NCBI GenBank assembly: GCA_964019165.1
Contig: OZ025273.1
Coordinates: 11,483,279 to 11,547,278, forward strand
Direction of reading: 5' to 3'
From: Mastigias papua
Lineage: Eukaryota; Cnidaria; Scyphozoa; Rhizostomeae; Mastigiidae
Length of the DNA stretch: 64,000 bases
Of the stretch, positions 1 to 11,605 are shown piece after piece; the first letter of the stretch is position 1, and every line of letters begins with the position of its first letter. Position numbers and translations under genes: made by a program. The notes below the pieces were generated by a model. The model was not told the origin of the DNA. It ran no database searches and saw nothing but the letters and a program-made list of their open reading frames with translations.

Positions 1-75
1 TTCAGTTCCATCAACGGGACTCCATAGTCCGTCTTTCATTAAAAGCCATATATTTCTGTATTTCTAAGGTGGATA
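1..75 (-). pseudogene. Ty1/copia gag fragment (left copy, cut by window)
   Basis: Read on the minus strand, these bases encode a copia-type Gag start resembling KYRNIWLLMKDGLW followed by VDGT. The same sequence at 46435-46509 continues into further copia gag, protease and integrase remnants. Here the rest lies outside the window. Its presence at base 1 shows that the duplication extends to the left of what is shown. Confidence 0.6.
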
Positions 76-1852
76 TTTCAATTCATTTAGCGATGTAATG
101 TTAATAGTTACCGCAGTGTTACCGCAGCCTACTGAAGCAAATGAAATTATCTAGCATTCAAGAAATGATACTGCAAGAAATGTATGCATAGTATACAAAC
201 CAATAAATAATCAAGTCGCAGATTTCTTTGCCTTTCTCCCACTCTCCCCAATTGCGCTGTTGAATAAGTATGATGTAGCAATGGCATCCTTTCCAACTCA
301 TTCATTTTACTGTACAGCAGTGTCATGTCTATGAAAATCCAACAGTGTTTTGGGGGAGCGGAAGATTGCTGCGTTCAAGAGCTCTTTTACTAACAGTACT
401 TTCTTAATGAATATATTGCGGTTTAAATTCAAGTTTATATAGTGGTCCAAGTACTTTTGTCAATGATTGTAGCTGTATCTTCAAAACGTATTTCTGATGG
501 GGAATATGCAATATTTACAGTTGCTTCGATAAATGTGACCACTTCCTTTATTGCTGGAGCATCTAACATATATTTTCAAGCAAATGCTGTGTATGGAAGA
601 ATTCCCTAATAATTGGAAAATAGCTAGAAATGTACAGATATTCGACAAAAGCACCGATCAACTTATAGGCGAACTTCCACATTTCTGGTCTGTCGCTCTT
701 CTGTAATAAAGAAATAGACAGGTGCGGATTCAAGCTCTATCGCCTGAGGCACAGGATTCGGTCCAATTTCCAGATATCATTAATTTAAACTTCGTTAATA
801 ACTACCCAGCAATACAAGTTTTACAGACGTACAAACAGTTAGCATGAAAGCTCTTATGAGCGTACACGGAGGAGCCTTCCAGTTGCTGTTGAATATACTT
901 GTCTTCCATGCCATTCCATTGGTCATCGTTTATCGTCTATTGTCTGTATTCGTGTTTTCATTGGGTAACAATGCAATGTGGGAGAGAAAGTACATGGGAA
1001 TTATTCGCTTGCCCCAGTTGAAGAATCCTTTCAGAACTTCCTTGGGGATGTAGCTCAGTTATGCAACAGAACTAACTCAGTTATACAACTTAAGAGAACA
1101 TTTTCCAGCGATAGAACAGCATCGGAGTGATGGTAGGAGTGCTTCCACTAAGATACAAGTGTCAATATAACGTACAAACATTTCGCATGATTATCTTGTA
1201 GCAAGTATCAGTGGACTAGGCCTTTTCTATTTACTATTGCCAGTCAAAGGGGAGGGTGAAAACCAATAAGCACGACATGACTGGATGATTATTGGAGCTA
1301 CGGCCCCGCTCCCCAAGTAGTGCTTGCCAGCAACTTCTCTAGCCTTCATCAAGTAATTCTATAATTTATAGCTTCTTAGATTTTATCTAGTGGTGCAGTG
1401 CCTGATAATTGTAAATTAGGATCATATTGGCTGATAATAGATAAAGTCGAGGCATTCAAGACATTAGTTAATTCTTTTATCCTTTTCGTTACGAACCCTT
1501 CTCTTAAGCAATATGGCTAGTCAATCATGCTTGCCAATGGCAATGTAGAACCTTTCTATACTTCTGTCAGAACTATCGGCACGAATTAACTGTGGGGGTG
1601 ACCACGAAGCAGAAGTAGAAAGGGTATTCTTCACTGTCCGATGGGGTATAACTCACTCTTCGCTCTCACTTGTGCCACAGTCAGGTTTGAGCCTGGATCC
1701 GCCCCTGATTTATAATCAACCATGTAAACATTTCGACTGACAAAAATTTTATTCGGACAGCAATATGGATAAAAGTCTATGCATTAGGTTGCTATATGTA
1801 TTCTATCAAGCCTAAGTGATTCCTACCTCAAACTAGATGATACCAACCGCAC
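76..1852. other. Unassigned repeat-like sequence
   Basis: I see no recognisable protein apart from a hAT-like terminal motif at 1693-1707. A 69-residue ORF at 844-1053 (plus) starts with ATG and has a hydrophobic middle, but I recognise no family and it has no supporting context. Confidence 0.4.
1693..1707 (+). repeat. hAT-like terminal motif CTGGATCCGCCCCTG
   Basis: The 15-mer CTGGATCCGCCCCTG also occurs at 35291-35305, and with one change at 11591-11605. Its complement, starting CAGGGGCGGATC, has the form of a hAT-type terminal inverted repeat. At this site and at 35.3 kb the preceding bases also agree (ACAGTCA, then a TT-rich step). No matching left end was found nearby, so only right ends of truncated miniature elements may remain. 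Confidence 0.4.
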
Positions 1853-2130
1853 ATGATTGGTTTTTATTGACTTAATAAAGACTTTGGACGCTGTGGAGCA
1901 ACGTTTTCAGGCTGAAAGACTCTGCCATCGGGGTAGGAAGTATGGAGTTGAAATGACTCCTGTCTTATTGAATAGATAGGCAACAATGCTGCAAAGTAAG
2001 TGGTCTCCTGTCTATCACAAAAAAGTGCCAAATGTGGTATACGTGTAGAGGTGAAGCTTATTACCTCTGCTGCTCCTGTTATACATTAATGATATTTCAC
2101 CTTGCTACGTGTGAGTTTCCACCTGCATGG
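1853..2130 (+). pseudogene. LINE reverse-transcriptase scrap
   Basis: Plus-strand frames give FIDLIKTLDAVE, a decayed form of the RT motif with the first catalytic Asp (FIDLSKAFDTV in CR1-type LINEs). About 200 bases on, after frame changes, comes LLLLLYINDISP, matching the segment GPLLFLLYINDI just before the YADD box. The YADD box itself is not recoverable. It is a short, multiply frameshifted fragment with no endonuclease or 3' end, probably CR1- or L2-like. The family assignment rests on these two motifs in the right order. Confidence 0.6.
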
Positions 2131-4717
2131 AAGCTTTCTAAAGTTAGCAAAGTTTGCTAATCTGATAGTGAAAACAAGCCATACCAGCGTAAATCCCAAA
2201 GGCAATGAAAGAACTTAGCTATTTTTCTTTAAAGTTTGAACAGGTCCATCTTCGTAAAGCGTGATATATTAAATGGGTCTTGAGAAGGAAGGTGTTTGTC
2301 CTATTTGACACGGTTCCTTTTCGTCCTTCAGGTAAAGTTGAACGTAAAAAATTATCTTGTATTTCAGATATTAGCCTTGAATACTTTAGCCACCATCGTG
2401 TTTACATTTTAGTTCTTATGCTAAGTAGAAGTTTCTATGCCAGTAAGACATTCCTTCGCAGGTTAAGAAGATGCCCCGCAACTTCTTCACATACAAAAGC
2501 AGACGAATTGAGAAGAAATATTTCAGTGCACTGACTACGGGCATGCGACTTGACATCTTTATGTCTTCTAACACATTTTTCAGAATCAGTGAACCTGGAG
2601 AGACAAAGCTCAAATAGCATGACCTCCGCGTGTTAGAAACTAATGTAAATTTTATTGCTCAAGTATGCTCAATTGATGGAGCGTTCTAAATTTGTACAGT
2701 TTCTTCTTGAAAGGAAGAACAAAATAATGTTTGTGCTGTGCAACTTGGGTACATGAAGTTTTTGGAAGAAGTAACCTTATCGCAACTGGCAATCGATAAA
2801 GGACACTGACTTGACGGTAAGTCTTTTCATTTCAATTGGTTTATTGACGGTTATATTAAGTACCAGGGTTGCAGCAACTATTTGAAGAGAATACTTCCAA
2901 ACAGAACAAAGTTCTATCTCATATAATTTCACTTCTTAGAACAAATCTTTTTGGGTTTCCCTTGCAGGCATTATTAGGGAAGCCGTGTAGGGCAGCTCCT
3001 CGAGAGGGTTTGGTCCTTTTCTCAAAACGGGGGATGTTTTTGCTTGGCTCACTGCTGTTTCCAGCGAGAGTATGCTAGCTTAGTGACTTCCTAACTAGTA
3101 TAAGTCAAACTTTCTTGAAGCTTGAGTGTATTTGAATCTGAACAGCTTGAATGAAAGTTTGGGTATGATTATAGGTAAGACCAATAGAAGTAACGTTTGT
3201 CAGGCCCATTAGGACGGCACCATTAGGAATGCATCAATGTACATGATGATCTGTCATTGAGACGTGCTCTGACTGATACATGGTAAATGTCATAATCTGA
3301 TAAAAAAACTACCCCTATGTACAATGACAATTTTAACGAGACCGGTCGAAATATATATCTGACAAGAATACCTATCTAAGGAGTATTTCTTTTTTAACAT
3401 TAAAAATCATTTATGCACGATACAACAAACGACAATTATCAACTTATACAGTATGCGAATTCTTCTCAACTCTCCTCTTGAACTGTATATACTATGAGAT
3501 TGCAGCATCAGATCTGTCTGTGAGATTAAATTCTCCATATGGTTTTATTTCAGAAAATGCGCCCCCCTCCACCCACCGTCCATACCTTAACACGTCTCTG
3601 AAGTAGCTCAGTTACAAATTACAATTTTGTGCTAATGGGTAGTGTTGATCATCACGAAAATAAGGCTAAGATTAAGCAGAAGTTATAAAAATGTATCTTA
3701 GACTTAGTATACCATAAATCCACGGCTCGTGATACGTATTATAGGATTCGACCCACAGGATTCCAGCTTTGCGTATGTATGGCTTACCTACAATGCACTT
3801 AGAAGACATCCAACTTTCGTCTAATCATTATCAGAAATTTCGACTCTGGATCTAGAACTCTGCTCTTCACTTTAAGTAAAAGACTCCTTTACATTTGTCA
3901 TCATTATCCGAACTTTCAACCCTGAAACTGCCAAAGTCTGCTTGCCATAGTGTGATTAAATGAGACCATAGGGATTTGTACTTACTTACGTACCTTAAAT
4001 ATTACCGCGTAATCATTGTCCCTGCCTCTATAAGGCCCCATATTTACTAACTTGGATCAATGCGAGAACGGAAAAAATCTAGTCTTTCCGGCAGCGGATG
4101 AATGGAGACGCTTGACAGACTTGTTGCTCGTTTTCTCTTGCTTCCACTGACACATGTATGCAAAGTGAAGCCATGGATATCTTTTTTAGTGAAGTAAGAC
4201 AGATAGCTGCAATACAGTTGCAGCGTTTTAATACATATCCGGGGTCAGAGTGCTTCCACAAAAACGATGGGTTTTTTAATTTATCCGTTTTCATAAATAT
4301 ATCCGTTTGTCATCGTTTCAGTGGGAACACAATACCTAATTGGATAAATTCTTATCCGTTCACGCATTTTGCCAGGGTCAATGGAAGCGGGGTCTAAGCT
4401 ACCTCGGTTTTTGCAGCACCGGTAAACGACCAAAGTGTGGGAGTCCGATAATTTAAATGGACATTGAGCGCGGTCAGTGTATGTCCGTATAGCATATCTC
4501 TACTGGGAATGATTGCTAATCATGAATCGTTTTCATTCAACACGTATTGACGTTTGACAATTTATGGGGTGCAAGTGTTGTGCAGCAGATCACATACATT
4601 ATCTAGTTGACAGCGCAGATTTTCATAATAGATTTTGAGACCGATTGTGATTTTATTGCTCTAAGGAGGGGTTGTGCGGCAGATCAAGATTAACAAAAGA
4701 CATAGGATATCGGCCTT
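2131..4717. other. No recognisable feature
   Basis: Only short ORFs under 90 residues occur, with no family I can name. Some bases just after 2131 could be the decayed tail of the LINE scrap to the left. A C-rich stretch lies near 3560. Confidence 0.4.
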
Positions 4718-4776
4718 ACAACTGCCTCACAACTGCCTCACAACTACCTCACAGCTGCCGCACAACTGCCGAACAA
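4718..4776 (+). repeat. 11-bp minisatellite, about 5.4 units
   Basis: The unit ACAACTGCCTC is repeated head to tail at 4718, 4729, 4740, 4751 and 4762, with single-base variants in the last three units and a partial sixth unit. Confidence 0.85.
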
Positions 4777-5657
4777 TTTTAATAACTGAAACAGAGTGAA
4801 TCAAATTGATTTCCTTAAGCACTAAAACTTCACTGGGAGAGTGATATGGGAAGACAGTGTGAACCATTGGGGAAGCAAGAAAGGCTATAAAAGTGTACAA
4901 TGGATATTTTAAGCAAACTTGACCAGCGCGTCGACTTTAAGGAATCAGACATACTTTGAGAACTTTCGAGGGCAAAGTTGAGGAAGCTAGGCCATACTGC
5001 TCCCTGCTCCGGATAATCTTTTTTGTGCGATGTACTTCATTGCTTGATTCTTCAGCACAACAAAAGTTCTAGCAACCTCCATGAGATGGCAAATTTTATC
5101 TTCTTACAACAAAGTGACCATATTTGCGATTAGAATATATATCAGGTTATGAATTTGTGCTTAGTAAACAGCTATTCGAAAATGTAGCAACATCCTCCTT
5201 AATGTTTTCATGAATTATATCGTGAAAGTTTGCTGTTCTATGCATTGAGTGTGGCTGTGGAATAGTGGTACCTGGATTGATTTGCTTGTCTTTCTGCTTT
5301 CGTTCGATCTTGTTATGTTTATTAGTTTTAGTTTAAATCTTAACTACGGACACTATGTTTATGTTTGAATATAGATTGTATGTAGATTATGTTAAGGACA
5401 TTTATTATTGTAATGATAATCATTAAAATGACGCTACATCTGCGGAGTAATAACGTACGATTCTATCACGCTTATTTTTAGTATCTTTCGCTCTGTTGTA
5501 GTTAGTGATCGCTGCTTATGTTCTGTTGAAGTTGATAGCGTGTTTCACTATTATTCGTGTTCGTCTTTACGCATTCTAATAGGTTATTTATAGAAATTTA
5601 ATCTGAAATCTAAAACTCAGTATAACTTCTGCTTGTTTCCACATTGCTTAAGAGGCA
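4777..5657. other. No recognisable feature
   Basis: AT-rich sequence without long ORFs or clear repeats. I see nothing that can be named. Confidence 0.4.
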
Positions 5658-6290
5658 TTGCTTTTCTCAATAGGTTTTGTCCAAGGCACTTTTTGTTGCA
5701 TGTCTTATATTATAGCGTACTTATGCAGGGTAATTGGTGATTGTAATTACCTGTATACTGCAATATCTGTGGCTGTCCCTGAGGATGAAAAACTGTCCTT
5801 GACACTCAGAGCACTTATCTTAGCTGAGCTTTATCATAACGCCTCCTTCTATGCATCACATCCACATTTATTATCCTTCCTGACAGCAACACACAGCAAA
5901 CACTTGAACTTATTGGCAGATTTTGTCAGCTACCTCACACCCTTTAGATTAGTGATTTGATGAATACAATCGGGGTGTAAGCACTGCCAGCCAGTGAAGA
6001 TGGGGGCCTTGAAATTTTTTCGGGTAACAGGATGAAGTCAATTTGTTTGGTTATTGGCATTAGCTAGTGTTACTGGTATTGCAAATTCGCTCTGTTTCCA
6101 TAAACTCGATGTATTGCATCGGGAAAGTATGCTGTAAAATTGCTAAATGCTATAGTTAAGCATGAAACAATCTAGAAGCTGCACATTCCCACATCCATTT
6201 TTTATGGACCCACTTTGCTGAGTCCTTTAATGGTGTCAATCCTTTATTTCAACCAGATCACACTGTACCAGTATTTTTGCAATAGTTTGT
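5658..6290 (+). pseudogene. OTU-like cysteine protease pseudogene
   Basis: The frame from 5658 encodes residues resembling the OTU (ovarian tumour) deubiquitinase fold: a glycine-rich loop, then LSLTLRALILAELYHNASFY and SHP, as in OTU proteins found among repeats of cnidarian genomes. The hallmark D-G-N-C loop reads D-C-N-Y at 5739-5750, so the nucleophilic cysteine is replaced by tyrosine. After a stop at about 5960 and a frame change, bases 6190-6280 give FLWTHFAESFNG and FQPDHTVPVF, matching the C-terminal part with the catalytic histidine (codon 6259-6261). There is no ATG at the 5' end. I infer a dead copy of a repeat-borne OTU gene, since OTU domains occur in some Helitrons and other elements; no parent element is visible. 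Family assignment is from memory of motif order, not a search. Confidence 0.6.
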
Positions 6291-6901
6291 GACCTGGTCT
6301 TAATCAAGGTTCATGCTTGAAAGTAGACAAAATCCACTCTCCTCTAATGCAGGATTAAAAGTGAAAAATTTGAAGACTAAGGTTTCTTCATCCTTTATGT
6401 CTTCAAGCTTGTAGGTAGGCAAGATCTGTTTCCGTGGTGTAACACAATCATAGTCTTTACTTGATGGAAAAGGTAATGGAAAAAGTTTCCCTTCCTTCTG
6501 TCCGATCATATACTTGAAACAATTTTGGAGAATCCTGCTACATATACTATTGATATAGGTTATGTTTCTTACAAAACAGCACCTCTGAACAGACAATCTA
6601 AAATGCAAAATCTGCAGCAATATGTGGAGCAGTATTATATGGGAAAAAGGAAAGTAGACAAACTAGTTGTAGATCCTTTCATAGACTGGTCCTATATAGT
6701 AGCATAGTTCAAAATGTACATGAAGTCAAGCAACCATCAAACTGCATTATGAGTCATGGAAAAGTTCTTTTTTGTAACATTAATTTCAATAAACATAATC
6801 CATAATAAAGTATGAAATGATACTATCTGCAAGAATAGGTTGAAGTGATGTCCCGTCATTTAAACTTTTCTCTACTATTTGCAAGAGAAAATATACCATT
6901 A
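6291..6901. other. Unassigned stretch with a small minus-strand ORF
   Basis: A 106-codon open frame (6300-6620, minus) and an overlapping 60-codon plus frame are present. I recognise neither. Neither shows a domain or supporting neighbours. Confidence 0.3.
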
Positions 6902-7424
6902 CTCTCCAGTCCGGAATAGACGTCCCCCCCCGACTATTTATTTTTGCAAAAATACACACCAGGGCATTTTCATTGCAATTCCCTCCCCCGCTGATTATTT
7001 TTGAGCGAAGACTCAACCAGACCAAGAATTGTCCGGCGAAAGTAACTCGTTGTGAATGTTTGTTGCGCTGAAAAAGTGCTAGCGTGAAATGCGTAATTGC
7101 CGCAAGAAGCACTGAAAACATAGCCGACAGTTGTGCCAAGGATGGTTATATTATGATCGACGATGAAAGAAACATTTTTAGAATACTAGAAATATGTAAT
7201 AAACGTAATAAATTTTTTCAAAAAGTTACAGTAATTTATCTAATGCATATGTTAGACTTCTCTCCATATCCATTTATAACAGCCCACCGCATAGATATTC
7301 ACATTGCAGCTTTTGCCACCTCCCCACTTATTGCAACACCCTCTGCTTATTTACTTTGAGAATTTTTCCAACCATCCCCCCCCCGCCTATTGCCACCCCC
7401 ACCCTCCTATTCTGGACTTGAGAG
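6902..7424. mobile_element. 523-bp TA-flanked MITE
   Basis: The ends are imperfect inverted repeats: the left begins CTCTCCAGTCCGGAATAG and the right ends CTATTCTGGACTTGAGAG, differing at two of 18 positions. Both ends are flanked by TA (6900-6901 and 7425-7426), as expected for Tc1/mariner-type insertion. C-homopolymer runs lie just inside both ends. The interior has short ORFs (for example 7084-7359) without recognisable transposase, so it is non-autonomous. Confidence 0.65.
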
Positions 7425-8440
7425 TATGTGGTCAAAGGGATCATTCCAGATACTATGAGATGATAAACAATGGAAGCTTTCAAACTTCCCTTTAATTCAC
7501 AGTTGACAATGGTGATGCAATTCTCAAAGAAAAAAGTCTGATACTTCCCCAAAAGATACCACTTAAAGATCAAAGTCTCTCCATGATTATATATGTGAGG
7601 GACTCAGAAATACTCGCTAGATTTAGCTTAGTTGTTTTCTTGCTCTATACAAAATAAATGATTCGTCATGATTTAGAATAGAATACTAATTTGGTCTCTG
7701 ATTTCATCCCACCATTTGAGTATGTAATGGCGCGGGAGTATGTAGTAATCTTCCTGTAAGTAAGATCCAAACTTAGCTACCCTTAGTGTATATAAGAGAT
7801 AGCAACACCAGACAAGCAGGGAGAACATCAGACAGCAGATGTTAAGACGATTACTCGCACATATTAGCAAGTAAAAAAGAATCTCGTCGGTGGAGAGGAA
7901 TATTGTTAGTCGTTCCCGTTTATTTTCATTGAGCTGATAGAAATACAGAAACTTGTCTAGAAATTCTTGGACCTCTTTCGTTCCTACAAAACTCTAGGGC
8001 TCTCCTGTTAAATATATCTTACTGTACTGGAGTGGTGGTTATAAACGTAATTTCTGAAATAGAACTTTCCAAGCACTTCTTCACACTCTCTGATGAAGTC
8101 GCTATCTGCTCAAATAATGAGCAAATGGCTGTTGTTTTCAGCGCTATCTAATAAGATCATTGATTGTGTAATGAATAAATATCACTTAGATACTTAAAAC
8201 TGTTGCGGCCAATGTTACGATTAGCCTGATAATATGGCAATGGAGGTATTCTAGTGTTTCATCTCAAATTCTTCAAATAAATTCCCTTGCTATTTACTTT
8301 ATACTTATTTGACATTTTGCCTAAAAGCATATTGCATTCCTTCTGTGGAAATTAAAGAGATTGCTAATAGAAGCTTATAAGATGAAAAGTTTCTGTTGCG
8401 CATGCGCCACGGCCTTTTTTCAGGCAGTCAGATTTCTCCC
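7425..8440. other. No recognisable feature
   Basis: Short ORFs only. Position 7812 carries one of the substitutions separating the two duplicated copies. Confidence 0.4.
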
Positions 8441-8444
8441 TATA

Positions 8445-8640
8445 TTAGTAGAGGTCATTGTGTCTTAAATTTGGCCTCCGCTGGACTTCTCTGCCTAAAT
8501 TGATAATACAGTATAAATCGTTTCTTTGATAATTGCTCGCTACACTAAAAGTGGGTGCCGTTTTTTTCAGTCACTTTATTAAGGGTGATTTTAGGGGGCC
8601 GGAAAGTAATGTCTTGTTCGCGAGCCCCTGCGGAGGAGAA
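8445..8640 (+). repeat. Left inverted arm of the HEEADT/CXC element
   Basis: It pairs with the reverse complement of 11098-11297. The outer boundary near TAGTAGAGGTC is approximate. Confidence 0.6.
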
Positions 8641-8843
8641 GAAAATCAAAAGTATATTTCCTAATATATCTTGGGATCAAAATTATTTTTCAGAATACTA
8701 TCTGTAGACTATTTGTAACTTTTATTGATAAATCTCCAAACAATGTCCGTTATTTTGTGAAATTTGATACTTTATGCCAATTTTTATGAACAAAGAGGTC
8801 TGAAACTGAGAAGCTGAAGTATGTACCGCTACATCTTTCCCAA

Positions 8844-10913
8844 ATGAACCAAGTAAAGCAGAAAGACTCAGAGATATGGGAAGCTTTAGAGAAGGGAGAT
8901 TTTGCAGTTGCCAGAACGGGAATTTCACTTACAGATCTGTTTGTGGATCAAGCATTAGAACAGAAGATTCGACAACTCCAAGTAATAGCAGGAATAGCCG
9001 GAATTTCCCAAATAACAATGCACTTGATATTTTTTATATCGCACCTGAACTATCAAGGTTAACCAAAGAATGTGAGTCTTTGCTCAGTTAAAAACAGAAT
9101 TCATTCGAATCGAGAAAACGTCATCAGCTAACAGGTTCCATGGCCACAAGAATCCACCCAAAATTCTATGGGAAATCCATTTCTAAGCGAATCTCCTTTT
9201 ATGAACATGATCTCTACAACGACAGTACCAATCTCTAGCAGAGAGGATATGATAAATCGAGAAGAAAAGGGCCAGAATGCATTGAACACGTTTGTGGCAA
9301 GCAGATTAGAAAAAGAAAGTGCCAGCCTCTATACGGGACCCAATGGTAAAGATGAAACTGAAGACGTTCAGTACATACAACAAGAAGGTCAAGTGTAATC
9401 TAAGCGACGAAGTGGTTAAGCTGAGAGAAGATAGATCTCTACTAGCAAGGTTTCTTGTCGTCCAGCAAGGTCGTTCTGAGCGTGGAGCGCCTTTAGAAGA
9501 AGCAATTGGACAATACGAATTCTCGGTGGTTCCCCGTTCGTTGTTCCCTTCAAATGGAATGCTTCTTTTACCGAGCGACAAAAGCTCATCTATGAAGGTC
9601 ATCAAAGAATTCCCAACACAAGATATATCTGGCGTTGATATGGATAACGCGGTATTAGCTGGAAAAAGCGTCAATGATTACATGTATGGACTTTGCCAAC
9701 TCTTCTGGACTTCTACCTGTGTTCAAGCCATAGAACGAATGCTACAGGGTTATACTGAAGGAAGAGTGAATTTCGATCGCTAAATCAGCAGTTCTTTGAA
9801 ATTGTAAAAACGAGCAAAGCGTAATGTGAATATAGAATCCGTCGAGTTTAATATATATGACAAGACCAATATCAAAATGGTTCCTCTATAGACATTCCTA
9901 TCACGTATAGAAACCAAATCGCAGTTAACGGAGTATCTAGGCAAAGTCCTACTGCAAAAATAAAGACTTAGCGATACAGAGTTAATTGTTATATAAGGAA
10001 CTTCATATTATGCAAAAAAGAAAACTTGTACGCTTCAGAAGTTTCTACACAAGACCATGAAGAAGCAGACACATTAATTTCCTTGCATGTGTTGGATGCA
10101 GTAAGCAAGCGTGATGTGGTTTGTAACGTCACCATCTATTCTCCAGATACAGATGTCTTTATTATCACTTCTTCATTTATTTGCAAGAAAGAGCATCAGG
10201 GGAGAGTTGATTTTCTAGACTAGCAAAAGCAAGCTTGAAGGGAAAATAAGCATTAATTAGCGCTGCAAATGTATTGGAACCAGCAAAGCAATGGGTCTCG
10301 TGGGATTCCATAGGTTTTCTGGGGCTAATTGGGGAGGCAAGTTCTTCTGAATTTCAAAGAAGAAATGAATCAACTTGTACCTTCCATTACATCTGAACAG
10401 TGAAATAATTGAAGTATTTCAGCAACTTGGAGAAGGAGATTTGAGCTTGGAAAGAAGTCAGAAGGTGCTCGAGAGTTTTGTGTGTTTCGTGTACTCAGCC
10501 AACAGACATCAGACACCCCTTACTGAATTGAGATGGGAATTGTTCAGCAAAATAAATTCAGAAAGTGAAAACCTCGCACCGACAAAGACCACTTTTTCCC
10601 CACTTAAAAAGAGTAAACTATATAGCCAAAATAAATAAGGGATACAGAAATGCCAAACAGCCAGTTTCCTCCACTTTCATATAATGGCTGGCGTGAAACG
10701 AAAGGCTGTTTTGCACCTTTTCAATATACCGAGCTTCCTGCACCTCATGCTGTCAAAGCCCTCTTAAAGTGTGGTTGCCAAGGATCATGCATCAGAACAA
10801 GGTGTTCATGCAGTAATACTGGCATGAATTTCACCCCGATATGCAACTGCATTGAATGTGAAAATGCAAAAGACTATGATATATCTGAAATGAACTATGT
10901 AGACAAGAATTAA
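8844..10913 (+). pseudogene. HEEADT/CXC repeat-family protein, decayed
   Basis: Collinear plus-strand pieces match one protein family known from cnidarian and arthropod genomes as many near-identical unnamed copies. In order: GISLTDLFVDQALEQ (8844-9062); MGNPFL and following residues (9168-9398); VVKLREDRSLLARFLVVQQ and AIGQYEFSVVPRSLF (9319-9783); DHEEADTLISLHVLDA and SPDTDVFII (10026-10223); LERSQKVLESFVCFVY and LRWELF (10375-10638); and a C-terminal cysteine-rich block with LKCGCQGSC and CNCIECEN (10650-10913). The last resembles the CXC (tesmin/TSO1-like) DNA-binding pattern. At least four frame changes or stops separate the pieces. The HEEADT and DTDV acidic residues suggest a metal-dependent nuclease-like domain, but that is inference; the function is unknown to me. 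Both duplicated copies are broken in the same way. Confidence 0.65.
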
Positions 10914-11097
10914 ATGAAATCTGAATAATTATTTATTCTTTGTCCTTTTGCTGGGTTTTGTACCTTTTTGGGCAGTTTAATACTATCCATGCCAGCTATT
11001 GAGGTGGCAGATCTGATTAGCCAGAGCTGTAACAGTCTGCTTGAATCCATTCCTGGAGCAATATTGCATACGTGTCTCTGTAAGAATGGCGTTTTCA

Positions 11098-11297
11098 GCC
11101 AAAAAAATTTGCTCCTCCGCAGAAGATCTTATTTTGAACAGACATTTCCGGTCCCCTAAAATTACCCTTAAACTGGGTGACAAAAATGACCCCCACCTTT
11201 ATCCCATAAAGAAACCGTCAAAACAGTGATTCATGCAGGAAAAACAATTTAGGCAGAGAAATCCAGCTGGAGAAAACAAGGACCTCTACTATATCCG
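11098..11297 (-). repeat. Right inverted arm of the HEEADT/CXC element
   Basis: Reverse-complement partner of 8445-8640. It lies about 185 bases downstream of the CXC block stop codon. Confidence 0.6.
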
Positions 11298-11324
11298 CAC
11301 CTTAAACATATCAAACTCGTAATG

Positions 11325-11470
11325 CTGCAAACTAGATTCTACTGTATCACATTTGTTTTAGAGTGCCTTACAATTGTCTCCTATCGCAGCACAATAGTAT
11401 TCTGACAGGCTGCAATTCACACACAATAAGTGATGAGCCAAATATGGAATGCTCAATTCATTCTCACCAC
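11325..11470 (+). repeat. Dispersed repeat of about 140 bp (second copy at 39.8 kb)
   Basis: Shared words with 39765-39905 in the same order: AGATTCTAC, ATCACA, ATTGTCTC, GCACAATAG, and near the end the exact 18-mer AATGATGAGCCAAATATG or its one-base variant. It lies just outside the right arm of the HEEADT/CXC element. I recognise no coding content. Confidence 0.55.
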
Positions 11471-11590
11471 TCAGCACAAAAATGATGGCGAGACCATGCA
11501 CAGGGGTACACAAAAATCAGAACAATGCTCCGGGGACTTATGAAGTGCTTTTCGAAATTCGACTGCCTGACGTAGGCTTGTTTCATTACC

Positions 11591-11605
11591 CTAGATCCGC
11601 CCCTG
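11591..11605 (+). repeat. hAT-like terminal motif (CTAGATCCGCCCCTG)
   Basis: One-base variant of the 15-mer at 1693 and 35291. A possible partner end CAGGGG lies near 11493, but only six bases agree and no 8-bp target duplication is visible. Confidence 0.3.

Larger units (their letters stand above)
8441..11297 (+). mobile_element. About 2.9-kb inverted-repeat element carrying a HEEADT/CXC gene
   Basis: Bases 8445-8640 and 11098-11297 are imperfect inverted repeats of about 200 bp. Shared blocks include GTAGAGGTC, TTCTCTGCCTAAATTG, a T-rich block, a stretch around TTTTAGGGG and CCGGAAA, and CTGCGGAGGAG, in the same order from the outside in. They bracket a decayed gene of the HEEADT/CXC family. 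This architecture suggests a DNA transposon, with that gene either its own product or a passenger. No target duplication could be fixed because the outermost bases are ambiguous by a few nucleotides. No known DDE transposase motif was recognised. Confidence 0.6.

Noticed and set aside
844..1053. 69-codon hydrophobic ORF
   Set aside because: Short, isolated and without homologous pattern; not enough to call a gene.
3740..3770. tRNA-like or SINE B-box resemblance (GGATTCGACCC)
   Set aside because: No A box at the right distance and no cloverleaf could be drawn.
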